Shown piece by piece: positions 8,513 through 17,046 of a stretch of DNA of 64,000 bases (the stretch's first letter is position 1; each line of letters opens with the position of its first letter). This DNA is from Glutamicibacter sp. JL.03c. Lineage in GTDB: Bacteria > Actinomycetota > Actinomycetes > Actinomycetales > Micrococcaceae. The stretch lies in the NCBI RefSeq assembly GCF_025854375.1, contig NZ_CP107575.1:2666001-2730000 (forward strand). The letters run 5' to 3'. The notes under the pieces were generated by a model. That model was not told where the DNA came from. It did no database searches and saw only the letters and a list, made by a program, of their open reading frames with translations. Position numbers and translations under genes: made by a program.

Positions 8513-10015
8513 ATGAGCACCACGCTGACCGACACCCTGCAGCACTGGATTAACAACGCCGCCTACGGCGCTGATGAGCGCACCGGCAAGATCTACAACC
8601 CCGCCACCGGCGAGGTCACCCGCACCGTGCAGCTGGCCTCCAAGGCCACCACCGAACTGGCCATCGCCGCCGCGGCCGAGGCCTTCCCGAAGTGGCGCGA
8701 CACCTCGCTGGCCCGCCGCACCGCCATCATGTTCAACTTCCGCCAGCTGCTGGCCGAACGCAAGGGCGAATTGGCCGCGATCATCACCGCCGAGCACGGC
8801 AAGGTGCTCGACGACGCGCTGGGCGAGGTCGCCCGCGGCCTGGAAGTCGTCGAACTGGCTTGCAACGCGCCCTACCTGCTCAAGGGCGAATACTCGCAGA
8901 ACGCCTCCACCGGCGTGGACGTGCAGTCCCTGCGCCAGCCGGTCGGCGTGAGCGCGATCATCTCCCCCTTCAACTTCCCGGCCATGGTCCCGCTGTGGTT
9001 CTTCCCGGTGGCCATCGCCGCCGGCAACGCGGTGGTGCTCAAGCCATCGGAGAAGGACCCGACCGCAGCGATCTGGCTCGCCCAGCTCTTCGCCGAGGCC
9101 GGCCTGCCCGACGGCGTGCTGAACGTGGTGCACGGCGACAAGGAATCGGTGGACACCCTGCTCACCGATCCGCGCGTCAGCTCGGTCTCCTTCGTCGGCT
9201 CCACCCCGATCGCCCAGTACGTGTACTCGACCGGCACCGCGCACGGCAAGCGCGTCCAGGCCTTCGGCGGAGCCAAGAACCACATGCTGGTGCTCCCCGA
9301 TGCCGATCTGGATCTGGCCGCCGACATGGCCGTGAACGCCGGCTTCGGTGCGGCCGGCGAGCGCTGCATGGCGATCTCCGTGGTCGTGGCGCTGGAGTCG
9401 ATCGCCGATGAATTGGTGGCCAAGATCGCCGAGCGCGCCCAATCGCTGCGCGTGGGCGACGGCACCCGCGGCTGCGATATGGGCCCGCTGATCACCGGCG
9501 AGCACAAGGCCAAGGTGGCCGGCTACATCGAGGCCGGCGTTGCCGCCGGAGCCGAGCTGGTCATCGATGGCCGCGCCGGCACCGTGGATGCCGAGGGCGA
9601 AGGCTTCTTCCTGCACCCGACCATGTTCGATCGTGTCGGCACCGACATGAGCATCTACACCGATGAGATCTTCGGCCCGGTCCTCTCGGTGGTCCGCGTC
9701 GAGTCCTTCAACGAGGGCATCGACCTGATCAACTCCTCGCCCTACGGCAATGGCACCGCGATCTTCACCAACGACGGTGGCGCCGCCCGCCGCTTCGAGG
9801 ACGAGATCCAGGTGGGCATGGTCGGCGTGAACGTGCCGATCCCGGTGCCGGTGGGCTACCACTCCTTCGGCGGCTGGAAAGCCTCGCTGTTCGGGGACCA
9901 GCACGCCTACGGCCCGGAGGGCTTCAAGTTCTTCACCCGCAACAAGGTGGTCACCAAGCGCTGGCTGGATCCAAGCCACGGCGGCATCAACCTCGGCTTC
10001 CCGCAGAACGACTAG
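8513..10015 (+). CDS. mmsA: Methylmalonate/malonate semialdehyde dehydrogenase (CoA-acylating)
   Basis: This 500-residue aldehyde dehydrogenase of the MmsA/IolA group turns methylmalonate or malonate semialdehyde, NAD and CoA into propionyl- or acetyl-CoA and CO2. The catalytic cysteine is Cys285 in FGAAGERCMAIS. Family motifs include SPFNFPAMVPLWF and the C-terminal FFTRNKVVTKRW. The ATG at 8513 is chosen because AAAGGA lies 9 bases before it; an upstream in-frame GTG at 8495 has no such site. The aminotransferase gene follows 7 bp later. Together they fit beta-alanine to malonate semialdehyde to acetyl-CoA, though valine or inositol breakdown is not excluded. Confidence 0.92.
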   Translation: MSTTLTDTLQHWINNAAYGADERTGKIYNPATGEVTRTVQLASKATTELAIAAAAEAFPKWRDTSLARRTAIMFNFRQLLAERKGELAAIITAEHGKVLDDALGEVARGLEVVELACNAPYLLKGEYSQNASTGVDVQSLRQPVGVSAIISPFNFPAMVPLWFFPVAIAAGNAVVLKPSEKDPTAAIWLAQLFAEAGLPDGVLNVVHGDKESVDTLLTDPRVSSVSFVGSTPIAQYVYSTGTAHGKRVQAFGGAKNHMLVLPDADLDLAADMAVNAGFGAAGERCMAISVVVALESIADELVAKIAERAQSLRVGDGTRGCDMGPLITGEHKAKVAGYIEAGVAAGAELVIDGRAGTVDAEGEGFFLHPTMFDRVGTDMSIYTDEIFGPVLSVVRVESFNEGIDLINSSPYGNGTAIFTNDGGAARRFEDEIQVGMVGVNVPIPVPVGYHSFGGWKASLFGDQHAYGPEGFKFFTRNKVVTKRWLDPSHGGINLGFPQND

Positions 10016-10022
10016 GAGCATC

Positions 10023-11390
10023 ATGAGCGAGCAAATGACCGAAGAAATCACCGGCGAGCAGATCGCCGCCGGCAAGCGCGCCTATGAACTGGATCGGGAG
10101 CATGTGTTCCATTCCTGGCAGGCGCAGGGCCCCTTTGCCCCGATGACCATCCTGAAGACCGAGGGCTCCTATGTGTGGGATGGCGAGGGCAATAGGCTGA
10201 TCGACCTCTCCAGCCAGCTGGTGAACACCAATATCGGGCACCAGCATCCCAAGGTCATCGCCGCCATCCAGGAGCAGGCGGGCAAGCTGGCGACCATCGC
10301 GCCGCAGCATGTGAATGACGCGCGGTCCGAGGCGGCCCGGCTGATCGCCGAGCACACCCCCGGCGAGCTAGACAAGATCTTCTTCACCAATGGCGGAGCG
10401 GATGCGGTGGAGCATGCGGTGCGCATGGCCCGCCTGCACACCGGCAAGCACAAGGTGCTGTCGGCCTACCGCTCCTACCACGGCGGCACCCACCTGGCGG
10501 TGAATATCACCGGGGACCCGAGGCGTTTCGCCTCGGATCATGCCAGCGACGGCATCGTGCACTTCTTCCCTGCCTACCCGTACCGTTCCTACTTCAACTC
10601 CAGCACGCTGGAGGAGGAGACGCAGCGGGCGCTGAAGCACCTGGAGGATACGATCCTGCTCGAAGGCCCGGGCACCATCGCCGCGATCATCCTGGAATCC
10701 ATTCCGGGCACTGCCGGTATCTACCTGCCGCCTCCCGGATACCTCCAGGGGGTGCGCGAGCTGACCAGAAAGCATGGCATCGTGTACATCGCCGATGAGG
10801 TCATGGCCGGATTCGGGCGCAGCGGCGAATGGTTCGCGGTGAACCACTTTGACGTGGTCCCGGATCTGCTCACCTTCGCCAAGGGCGTGAACTCCGGTTA
10901 CGTACCACTGGGCGGAGTGGCCATCAGCCCGGAGATCTTCGAGACCTTCCGCGAGAACGTCTACCCTGGCGGGCTCACCTACTCGGGCCACCCGCTGGCC
11001 TGCGCCGCCGCGGCGGCTACCATCACCGCGATGGAGGACGAGGGGATGGTGGAGAACGCCAAGCGGCTGGGTGAAGAAATCATCGGCCCGCGCCTGGCGC
11101 AGTTCGCCACCGATCACCCATCGGTGGGCGAGGTGCGCGGCACCGGGGTGTTCTGGGCAATCGAGCTGGTGAAGAACCGTGAAACCCGTGAACCGCTGGC
11201 CGCCTACGGTGGCAGCAGCCCGGAAATGAACCAGGTGATCGGTGCGGCGAAGAAGGCTGGCCTGCTGCCGTTTGCCAACTTCAACCGGCTGCACGTGGTT
11301 CCGGCGATGAATATCGAGGACGAGGTGCTCATCGAAGCACTGGATCGGCTGGAGCAAGCGCTGATCGTGGCCGATAGCTTCGTCGAGTAG
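10023..11390 (+). CDS. Class III aminotransferase (omega-amino acid:pyruvate type)
   Basis: This 455-residue PLP enzyme is in the same family as the one at 2.5 kb but clearly divergent in sequence. The Schiff-base lysine is Lys287 in TFAKGVNSGYVPLGG, and the motif YIADEVMAGFGRSGEW holds the PLP-ring aspartate. A Shine-Dalgarno AGGAG overlaps the mmsA stop region, so the two genes form an operon. The pairing with MmsA points to beta-alanine or 3-aminoisobutyrate as amino donor. 4-Aminobutyrate is an alternative, but that would need a succinate semialdehyde dehydrogenase instead. Confidence 0.88.
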   Translation: MSEQMTEEITGEQIAAGKRAYELDREHVFHSWQAQGPFAPMTILKTEGSYVWDGEGNRLIDLSSQLVNTNIGHQHPKVIAAIQEQAGKLATIAPQHVNDARSEAARLIAEHTPGELDKIFFTNGGADAVEHAVRMARLHTGKHKVLSAYRSYHGGTHLAVNITGDPRRFASDHASDGIVHFFPAYPYRSYFNSSTLEEETQRALKHLEDTILLEGPGTIAAIILESIPGTAGIYLPPPGYLQGVRELTRKHGIVYIADEVMAGFGRSGEWFAVNHFDVVPDLLTFAKGVNSGYVPLGGVAISPEIFETFRENVYPGGLTYSGHPLACAAAAATITAMEDEGMVENAKRLGEEIIGPRLAQFATDHPSVGEVRGTGVFWAIELVKNRETREPLAAYGGSSPEMNQVIGAAKKAGLLPFANFNRLHVVPAMNIEDEVLIEALDRLEQALIVADSFVE

Positions 11391-11398
11391 CAACCATG

Positions 11399-11439
11399 CT
11401 GGCAGGATGGCGCAAGCCATCCTGCCAGTTCTCTTTTTG
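11399..11439 (+). terminator. Strong intrinsic terminator-like hairpin
   Basis: The stem is CTGGCAGGATGGC paired perfectly with GCCATCCTGCCAG over a GCAA tetraloop, followed by TTCTCTTTTT. It starts 8 bases after the aminotransferase stop and ends only 10 bases before the next start codon, inside that gene's leader. Confidence 0.9.
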
Positions 11440-11449
11440 CGGGAGGACA

Positions 11450-12811
11450 ATGATGACTTCACCAACCAGCGAACAGCTGCTGGCCACCCATCCACGGGCT
11501 TCGACAGCTCCGGATGATCGGGCCCGGGCCAGCGTGGATCGCTCGGGGTTCATCCCGCAAAGCTTTGCCGACGGGGTGATTTTCGCCCAGGACATCGATG
11601 ACGTCGTGTTGGCCATGAAGCTGGCTTCCGAGCATGGAGTAAAGATCGTTCCGCGCGGGGCCGGCACCGGGTTGGCCGCGGGTTCCTGCGCGCAGGCTGG
11701 CGAGGTGGTGCTGGATCTGTCGGCGATGAACCGGATCCTTTCGCTGGACCCGGTGCAAGGCATCGCAGTGGTCCAGCCCGGAGTCATCAATGCGGCCGTC
11801 AACCAGGCGGCCCAGGAGCACGGGCTGTTCTACGCGCCGGATCCGGCCAGCACCGCCATCTGTTCCATCGGCGGCAACATCGCCACCAATGCCGGTGGCA
11901 TGTGGTGCGCCAAGTACGGGGTCACCCGCGAATCGGTGCTCGGCTTGCTGGTGGTCCTGCCTGATGGGCAATTGCTGCGCACCGGACGGCGCACCATCAA
12001 GGGCGTGGCAGGATACGACATGAATGCGCTGTTGATCGGTTCCGAGGGGACCCTGGGCATCGTGGTCGAAGCCACGCTCCGGTTGCGCCCGAGACCGATA
12101 CACACTGCTACCCTCATTTCCTATTTTCCGGATGAGGCCGCCGCCGCATCGGCTGCTTCGGCAGTGATCGCGGCCGGGCTGACTCCCTCGGTCCTGGAGC
12201 TGATGGATGGCAAGACCCTGGGAGCGGTGGATTCGGCGCTTGGCACCGACCACCACAGCCGTGGCGGGGCACTGCTGCTGGCCCAAACCGATGGCTACGG
12301 CGCCCACCTGGAAATGCAGGCCTTGCAAGTCGCCATCGAGCCGCTGGCCGGGCACAGCGAGCTGGCCCAAGACCCGCAGCATGCCGAAGCCCTGGTCGAG
12401 GCGCGGCGCCAGGCGATCCCGAGCATGGAAAAGCTCGGCACCGTGTCCATCTGCGATATCGGAGTGCCACGAAACCGGCTAGCCGAAGCCATTGCGGGAC
12501 TGCAACGGATCGAGGCCGAACGCGGTGTCTCAATTTTTGTCATCGCGCACGCCGCTGATGGAAACTTGCACCCCATCATCGTTGTGCCCGAGGGGCAGTC
12601 CATCACGTCAGCAAGTCCCAAGGCTGCCTTGGCCGACATGTTCTATCTGGCCAAGGACCTTGGTGGCACCTTGACGGGCGAACATGGTATCGGCCTGCTC
12701 AAGCAGGATTGGTTGCCAGAGGAAGTAGGCGAAACCTCCTTGCAACTGCAGCGTCGGCTGCGTGCGGTCTTCGACCCGCAGGGAATCTTGAATCCAGGTA
12801 AGGCGATTTAG
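11450..12811 (+). CDS. FAD-linked oxidase, GlcD / D-lactate dehydrogenase family
   Basis: This 453-residue flavoprotein has an N-terminal FAD_binding_4 (PCMH) domain, seen as PRGAGTGLAAGSCAQAGEVVLDL and GGNIATNAGGMWCAKYGVTRE. Its C-terminal FAD-oxidase domain carries HAADGNLHPIIV and the family end motif GEHGIGLLKQDWL. Such enzymes oxidise 2-hydroxy acids such as D-lactate or glycolate. The ATG at 11450 sits just after GGGAGGA; a second ATG follows directly. There is no partner iron-sulfur subunit nearby, which fits the single-subunit type. It follows the terminator at 11399, so it depends on read-through or its own promoter. Confidence 0.88.
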   Translation: MMTSPTSEQLLATHPRASTAPDDRARASVDRSGFIPQSFADGVIFAQDIDDVVLAMKLASEHGVKIVPRGAGTGLAAGSCAQAGEVVLDLSAMNRILSLDPVQGIAVVQPGVINAAVNQAAQEHGLFYAPDPASTAICSIGGNIATNAGGMWCAKYGVTRESVLGLLVVLPDGQLLRTGRRTIKGVAGYDMNALLIGSEGTLGIVVEATLRLRPRPIHTATLISYFPDEAAAASAASAVIAAGLTPSVLELMDGKTLGAVDSALGTDHHSRGGALLLAQTDGYGAHLEMQALQVAIEPLAGHSELAQDPQHAEALVEARRQAIPSMEKLGTVSICDIGVPRNRLAEAIAGLQRIEAERGVSIFVIAHAADGNLHPIIVVPEGQSITSASPKAALADMFYLAKDLGGTLTGEHGIGLLKQDWLPEEVGETSLQLQRRLRAVFDPQGILNPGKAI

Positions 12812-13378
12812 CCTGTCCACGATCTACTGGCTTGTGTAGGTCAATTACATGGAGGGGTTTCTGAAGACTGATCCTAGTGCTCCCCCATATTGCCGGGTGT
12901 TACAGTCATCTTTTTCCTGCTCTGCATCCCGTTGCTCATCCACGGCCTGATCCGAAGGCGGAAATTTTCGTTCCTGCGGATGGCGGACAAACATGTTCCG
13001 TGCGCTCGTCCGCCCGAACCGGACTGATCATCTCTTCCCTGGCCGCGAAGTTGCTGGTGGCCTGCCTCGTTGCCGGGCCCAGCGGCCACGACCGGGCCAT
13101 GGTTAACCTGCCGGCCCATGTCAAGCGCGAGCTCTCCCCCACCGAGGTGGAGATCCGCTTCTGGACTGGGTTTTCGGCGGTGGCAAAGATTTCGTGGCCC
13201 GATGGCTCAAGCGATGAACCGGGCACCATTTCGCTGGAGGATGGCTATCGGCCGGTGATCAATGAAGCGCGACGTAATGATCAGCTTCCAGTGAACCCGG
13301 ACACCAGTAGTGAACGGAGGTATGAAATACTGATCAACAGAGCATTTACTGCCGTTAGCTTATGGGAGGACAACAATA
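12812..13378. other. 567-bp stretch without a convincing gene; possible decayed coding region
   Basis: No intact, family-like gene is seen here. One plus-strand frame (about 12881-13029) gives a hydrophobic segment VIFFLLCIPLLIHGLI followed by RRRK and soon stops. A second plus-strand frame, open from about 13000 (GTG) to past the HtaA-type start, gives a segment with coding-like codon use (LPAHVKRELSPTEVEIRFW). The switch between frames could mean a frameshifted small membrane protein gene, or two unrelated spurious frames. Neither has a good ribosome site. Confidence 0.35.
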
Positions 13379-13855
13379 ATGACGGGAAATGGTGCGCCAG
13401 TTGGCGATCCGTTCCAGCCGCATCTGGAATGGGGTCTGAAGGCCTCGTTCGTGGGTTATATTTCTTCCCTCGCTGATGGACGCATCGAAGCGAGCAATGG
13501 TGTTTGGCAGGCGGGCAACTCGCTGGTCTTCCCTGCTTCCCCGGCCACGGATGTTCCCGATAACGAGGTCTGGTTCAATGGACAGGTTTCATTCTCCGGG
13601 CACGGAGGCATGATGAAGCTCGACCTGATCGAACCGCGCGTGGAAAACCATGATGAAACCATCACGCTGACCATTGGAACCGCCACTGGCCGTGTTGCCA
13701 TTGCCGAACTGACCGAAACCGCCGTCTCACGGGCATTCGGTTTGGTCAAGACCCGCTTCTCTGCGGTGCTCACCGAAGCCGGTTCGCAGTTGTTCAACGG
13801 ACAGTACCCAGCGGGCCAGGCGCTCGAAGACCTTGAAGTAGTCCTTCGCGGCTGA
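13379..13855 (+). CDS. HtaA-domain protein (heme-binding family)
   Basis: This 158-residue protein is almost entirely one HtaA domain. The opening LEWGLKASFVGYI, the central NGQVSFSGHGGMMKLDLIEPRV and the closing LTEAGSQLFNGQYPAGQALEDLEVVL all match the family pattern. In Corynebacterium, HtaA domains bind heme at the cell surface. This copy lacks a signal peptide, lipobox and membrane anchor, and no heme transporter lies beside it, so it looks cytoplasmic or truncated. GGGAGG lies about 12 bases before the ATG, supporting the start. The role is unknown; a heme-related function is a family-based guess. Confidence 0.75.
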   Translation: MTGNGAPVGDPFQPHLEWGLKASFVGYISSLADGRIEASNGVWQAGNSLVFPASPATDVPDNEVWFNGQVSFSGHGGMMKLDLIEPRVENHDETITLTIGTATGRVAIAELTETAVSRAFGLVKTRFSAVLTEAGSQLFNGQYPAGQALEDLEVVLRG

Positions 13856-13918
13856 TCAGCTCCCACAGCTGAAGCCAGCGGCTTAGAAACTTTCACGTAT
13901 ACAAGAACCAGATCGCTC

Positions 13919-14083
13919 ATGAACCCGCTAGAACCAAACGCGTTCGAACTCATCGTTTTCTATATCGTTCCGGTGCTCTTTGTCGTGGGGCTAACCTTCA
14001 CGATCATCTTCATTGCCCACACGCGAAAGTCGACTTCCTTTGAGTTCGAATCAGATGACAAGCACGAGGCGAACGACGAGTAG
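13919..14083 (+). CDS. Small single-pass membrane protein
   Basis: This 54-residue frame starts with ATG 63 bp after the HtaA-domain gene and ends just before a strong terminator. It has a short polar N-terminus, one hydrophobic segment (about residues 10-33, LIVFYIVPVLFVVGLTFTIIF), then a charged tail rich in Asp, Glu and Lys. This layout, with the terminator directly behind it, supports a real small gene, possibly in one transcript with the HtaA-domain gene. I see no clear Shine-Dalgarno site. I do not recognise a family. Confidence 0.5.
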   Translation: MNPLEPNAFELIVFYIVPVLFVVGLTFTIIFIAHTRKSTSFEFESDDKHEANDE

Positions 14084-14101
14084 CCGTTGGAAACTTAAGA
14101 A

Positions 14102-14141
14102 AAGTGATGCCAGCACCAAATTATTGGTGCTGGCATCACTT
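14102..14141. terminator. Bidirectional terminator hairpin
   Basis: A perfect 18-bp stem (AAGTGATGCCAGCACCAA with its complement) closes over an ATTA loop and is flanked by A- and T-rich bases on both sides. It lies between the small membrane gene and the converging dehydrogenase gene and can serve both. Confidence 0.9.
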
Positions 14142-14176
14142 GTTTCATGACGCAGAAGAATCACGCCAATATGCGG

Positions 14177-14989
14177 CTACTGGCGCGAGAACTCCGAAGC
14201 GCGAGCCACCTGCTCATCGCTCAATGAATGCCCGGTGTACTTCTCGAACTGGGCCGCGGCCTGCAAGGCAATGACTTCAGCGCCGGTAATCACCGGCTTG
14301 CCTGCCTTCTGGGCGGCAAGGATCAGCGGGGTCTGGCTGGGGAAAGCGACAACATCAAAAACAGCGTCGGCAGCAGCGATGTGCTCGTCGGAGAATGACT
14401 GCACCTCGGCCTGCACTCCATCCATGCCCAACGGCGTGACGTTCACCAGGATCTGGTGGCCAGGTGCTGGATCTGAGACAACAGACTCATAGCCGTATTT
14501 CTGGGCCAGCTCTTGACCGGCTTTTTCGTTCCGGGCCAGCACGGTGAGATTTTCGAAGCCAGCATCCCGGAACGCTGCGACAACGGCCTTGGCCATTCCT
14601 CCGGATCCGCGGACCAAGACGCTGTAGCTCGCATCCAGCTCGTGGCGCTTGATGAGCGTCGCGATTGCTTCAAAATCAGTATTCGAGGCCACCAGCCGGC
14701 CTTCGGTGTTCACGATGGTATTGACCGAGTCGATGGCAGCGGCCGAAGGCTCGATCTCATCAACCAGCTTCATCACGTCCTCTTTAAAAGGCATGGACAC
14801 CGAGCATCCGCGAATGCCCAAGGCGCGAACACCGGCAATTGCTCCAGCAAGGTCCTCGGTGGAGAAGGCCTTGTAGATGAAGTTCAGCCCGAGTTCTTCA
14901 TAGAGGTAATTGTGGAAGCGGGTCCCGATATTTGAAGGTCGCCCCGACAGCGAGATGCACAGGGACATGTCTTTATTCAAGATCGGCAC
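14177..14989 (-). CDS. Shikimate 5-dehydrogenase-like protein (AroE family)
   Basis: This 270-residue protein has the AroE fold. The N-terminal substrate domain has SLSGRPSN and MPFKED with the catalytic lysine. NTDF follows with the matching aspartate. The NADP-binding domain is LVRGSGGMAKAVVAAF. The glycine-rich loop is RGSGG rather than the usual GAGG, which marks the non-canonical actinobacterial AroE-like group, so quinate or another cyclitol may be the true substrate. A GTG start at 14989 is preferred because GGAG lies 8 bases upstream; ATG 14968 is the alternative. No aromatic-biosynthesis genes are adjacent. Confidence 0.85.
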   Translation of the reverse strand: MPILNKDMSLCISLSGRPSNIGTRFHNYLYEELGLNFIYKAFSTEDLAGAIAGVRALGIRGCSVSMPFKEDVMKLVDEIEPSAAAIDSVNTIVNTEGRLVASNTDFEAIATLIKRHELDASYSVLVRGSGGMAKAVVAAFRDAGFENLTVLARNEKAGQELAQKYGYESVVSDPAPGHQILVNVTPLGMDGVQAEVQSFSDEHIAAADAVFDVVAFPSQTPLILAAQKAGKPVITGAEVIALQAAAQFEKYTGHSLSDEQVARASEFSRQ

Positions 14990-15129
14990 GAATATTTCTC
15001 CAAATCTAGTTCGCAGTTCACCACCCAATATACGTGTCCGAGTTCTAGAAATTGTTCACATGCACGCTCGATGACATCGTAACGAGCGCCCCTTTTGCTG
15101 TCCTGGCCATTTCGATAAGCTCGGGTTCC

Positions 15130-15540
15130 ATGAGCATGGATTTGGAAGCAGGACCCTTCTATCACGGCACCAAAGCGGAGCTGGGCCCCGGTGATTTGTT
15201 ATCTGCAGGATTTCCCTCGAACTATCGCCCCGAAGTCATCATGAACCATATCTATTTCACGGCCTTGCCTGACGGTGCGGGATTAGCCGCTGAAATCGCG
15301 GCACTGGATGGAACGCCTCATGTTTATGAAGTGGAGCCGACGGGCGATTTCGAAGATGATCCGAATGTCACGGACAAGAAGTTCCCGGGCAATCCCACCA
15401 GATCGTACCGCAGTGCCAGTCCGCTCAGAGTCGTCCGCGAAATCCAGGATTGGAAGCGGCTGCCGGCCCAGGAGCTGCAAGGCTGGCGAGACCGCATCGC
15501 GGCCATCAGAGCTACCCCGAAAGGCGAAATCATCAATTAG
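15130..15540 (+). CDS. arr: NAD+:rifamycin ADP-ribosyltransferase
   Basis: This 136-residue enzyme would transfer ADP-ribose from NAD+ to rifamycins and inactivate them. It has the family hallmarks: GPFYHGTKAELGPGDLL (His in FYHG), HIYFTAL (Tyr), and VEPTGDFEDDPN with the catalytic Asp, then KKFPGNPTRSYRS. The length is close to the usual 138-142. ATG 15130 is taken as the start; ATG 15136 is equally possible, and the ribosome site is weak. No mobile element or integron flanks it, so it looks like an intrinsic chromosomal copy. Resistance itself is not shown by sequence. Confidence 0.88.
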   Translation: MSMDLEAGPFYHGTKAELGPGDLLSAGFPSNYRPEVIMNHIYFTALPDGAGLAAEIAALDGTPHVYEVEPTGDFEDDPNVTDKKFPGNPTRSYRSASPLRVVREIQDWKRLPAQELQGWRDRIAAIRATPKGEIIN

Positions 15541-15550
15541 GGCCAATGGG

Positions 15551-15599
15551 AATCGGCGGTGCCCAAGGACCCGGAAAGGGACCGTGGACACCGCCGATT
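15551..15599. terminator. Hairpin between convergent arr and aldehyde dehydrogenase genes
   Basis: AATCGGCGGTG pairs with CACCGCCGATT across a loop of about 27 bases that holds a small inner CCC/GGG pairing. It sits between two convergent stop codons, so a shared terminator is likely, although the T-runs are short. Confidence 0.55.
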
Positions 15600-15609
15600 T
15601 CATGGGCTC

Positions 15610-17022
15610 TTAGCCCTTGATGATTTGGGGCTGGGCCAGGGATTTCAGCCCGTCAATGCCGAATTCCAGGCCATAGCCCGATTGCTTGGCGCCGCCGAAT
15701 GGAATGCGCGGATCGATGGTGCCGTGGGAGTTGATCCACACGGTCCCGGACTCGATCTGGGCTGCGACTTCCAAGGCCTTGGCCCGGTCGCTGCTCCAGA
15801 CCGAAGCGCCGAGGCCCACCTCCAAGGCGTTGGCGTGCTCGACGGCTTCCGCGCTGTCCCTGACCTTGATGATCGGCAGTGCCGGTCCGAATTGCTCCTC
15901 GGTCACCAAACGATTATCCGCAGCGATGTCAGCGATGAGGGTGGTGGGATAGAAGTATCCCTTGGCCTGTTCATCAGGGTTCGCGCCGAGCAGAACCGTA
16001 GCACCGGAGTCCACAGCGTCTGCGACCAGCTCGGCCACGATGTCGTACTGTGCCTTGTTCTGCAGAGGGCCCAAGACATTGTTTTCGTCCAGGCCGTTGC
16101 CCATCGGCATGGCCTTGGCTACCGCGGTGAGCTCGGTGCACACCTCGTCGTAGATTGCCTCCGGGACGTAGAGACGCTTCAACGCGGCGCAGGTCTGGCC
16201 TGTGTTGATGAACGCGCCCCAGAACAAGTCCTGGGCAATCGCTTTCGGGTCGGCATCCTCCAGCACAATGCCTGCGTCGTTGCCACCCAGTTCCATGGTC
16301 AGCCGTTTGACCGTATCGGCTGAAGATCGAATGATCGCCTTGCCAGTCCGGGTGGAACCGGTGAACATGATCTTGGCGATATCCGGATGGCTGGAAAGCT
16401 TCTCGCCGACCTCGCGTCCACCGGCGACAACATGCAGGACATCGGCGGGCAGGACCTCATTGAGGATGTGCACCAAGGCGAGAACCGATAGCGGAGTGTA
16501 TTCGCTGGGCTTCATCACCACGGTGTTGCCCATGCGCAGGGACGGGGCCAGCTGCCAGATGGAAATCATCATGGGCCAGTTCCACGGCCCGATCGCGCCG
16601 ACAACACCCAGGGCACGGTAGTGCTTGGCGGCATAGGTTTCGCCGTCATCCACGACGACTTCGGGTTCCACGTCGTAGGCGGTGGCAGCCCGCAGCCAGG
16701 CAGCGGCGCTTCCTACTTCGAATCGGGCATTGGGCCCGTTCAGCGGTTTGCCCTGTTCGCGCGAGAGCAGTTCGGCCAGGGCCTCGGCGTTGGCTTCGAT
16801 ATTGTCGGCCGCGGCGTTGAGCAAGCGCTTGCGTTCTTCATGGCCGAGTTTGTCCCAGCCTGGTTGCGCTGCCTTGGCCGAAGCCACGGCCGCATCGAGG
16901 TCCTCGGCGGTTTGCTCGGCGACCCGGCCCACGAGTTCTCCGGTGGCCGGATCGTGGATTTCGGTTCCGCCGGTTGCGGGTTGGATGGCGGCTAGCAGTT
17001 CTTGGGCGTTGGCGAATGCCAT
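15610..17022 (-). CDS. NAD(P)-dependent aldehyde dehydrogenase (FeaB-like role inferred)
   Basis: This 470-residue aldehyde dehydrogenase oxidises an aldehyde to its acid. Motifs seen are IGPWNWPMMISIWQLAP, the cofactor site FTGSTRTGKAI, the general-base region LELGGNDAGIVL (MELGGNDAG), and the catalytic cysteine in NTGQTCAALKR. AAGGAG lies before the ATG. It is the last gene of a leftward series with an APC permease, an AraC regulator and a TetR regulator, opposite a copper amine oxidase. I infer that it removes the aldehyde made by that oxidase, as FeaB does for phenylacetaldehyde. The substrate is not proven by sequence. Confidence 0.88.
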   Translation of the reverse strand: MAFANAQELLAAIQPATGGTEIHDPATGELVGRVAEQTAEDLDAAVASAKAAQPGWDKLGHEERKRLLNAAADNIEANAEALAELLSREQGKPLNGPNARFEVGSAAAWLRAATAYDVEPEVVVDDGETYAAKHYRALGVVGAIGPWNWPMMISIWQLAPSLRMGNTVVMKPSEYTPLSVLALVHILNEVLPADVLHVVAGGREVGEKLSSHPDIAKIMFTGSTRTGKAIIRSSADTVKRLTMELGGNDAGIVLEDADPKAIAQDLFWGAFINTGQTCAALKRLYVPEAIYDEVCTELTAVAKAMPMGNGLDENNVLGPLQNKAQYDIVAELVADAVDSGATVLLGANPDEQAKGYFYPTTLIADIAADNRLVTEEQFGPALPIIKVRDSAEAVEHANALEVGLGASVWSSDRAKALEVAAQIESGTVWINSHGTIDPRIPFGGAKQSGYGLEFGIDGLKSLAQPQIIKG

Positions 17023-17046
17023 GGTGCAACTCCTTTGTGCAGCTAT

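Noticed and set aside
8426-10075. Long minus-strand open frame opposite mmsA
   Set aside because: The plus strand encodes an intact MmsA with catalytic Cys and all motifs; the antisense reading has no recognisable domain.
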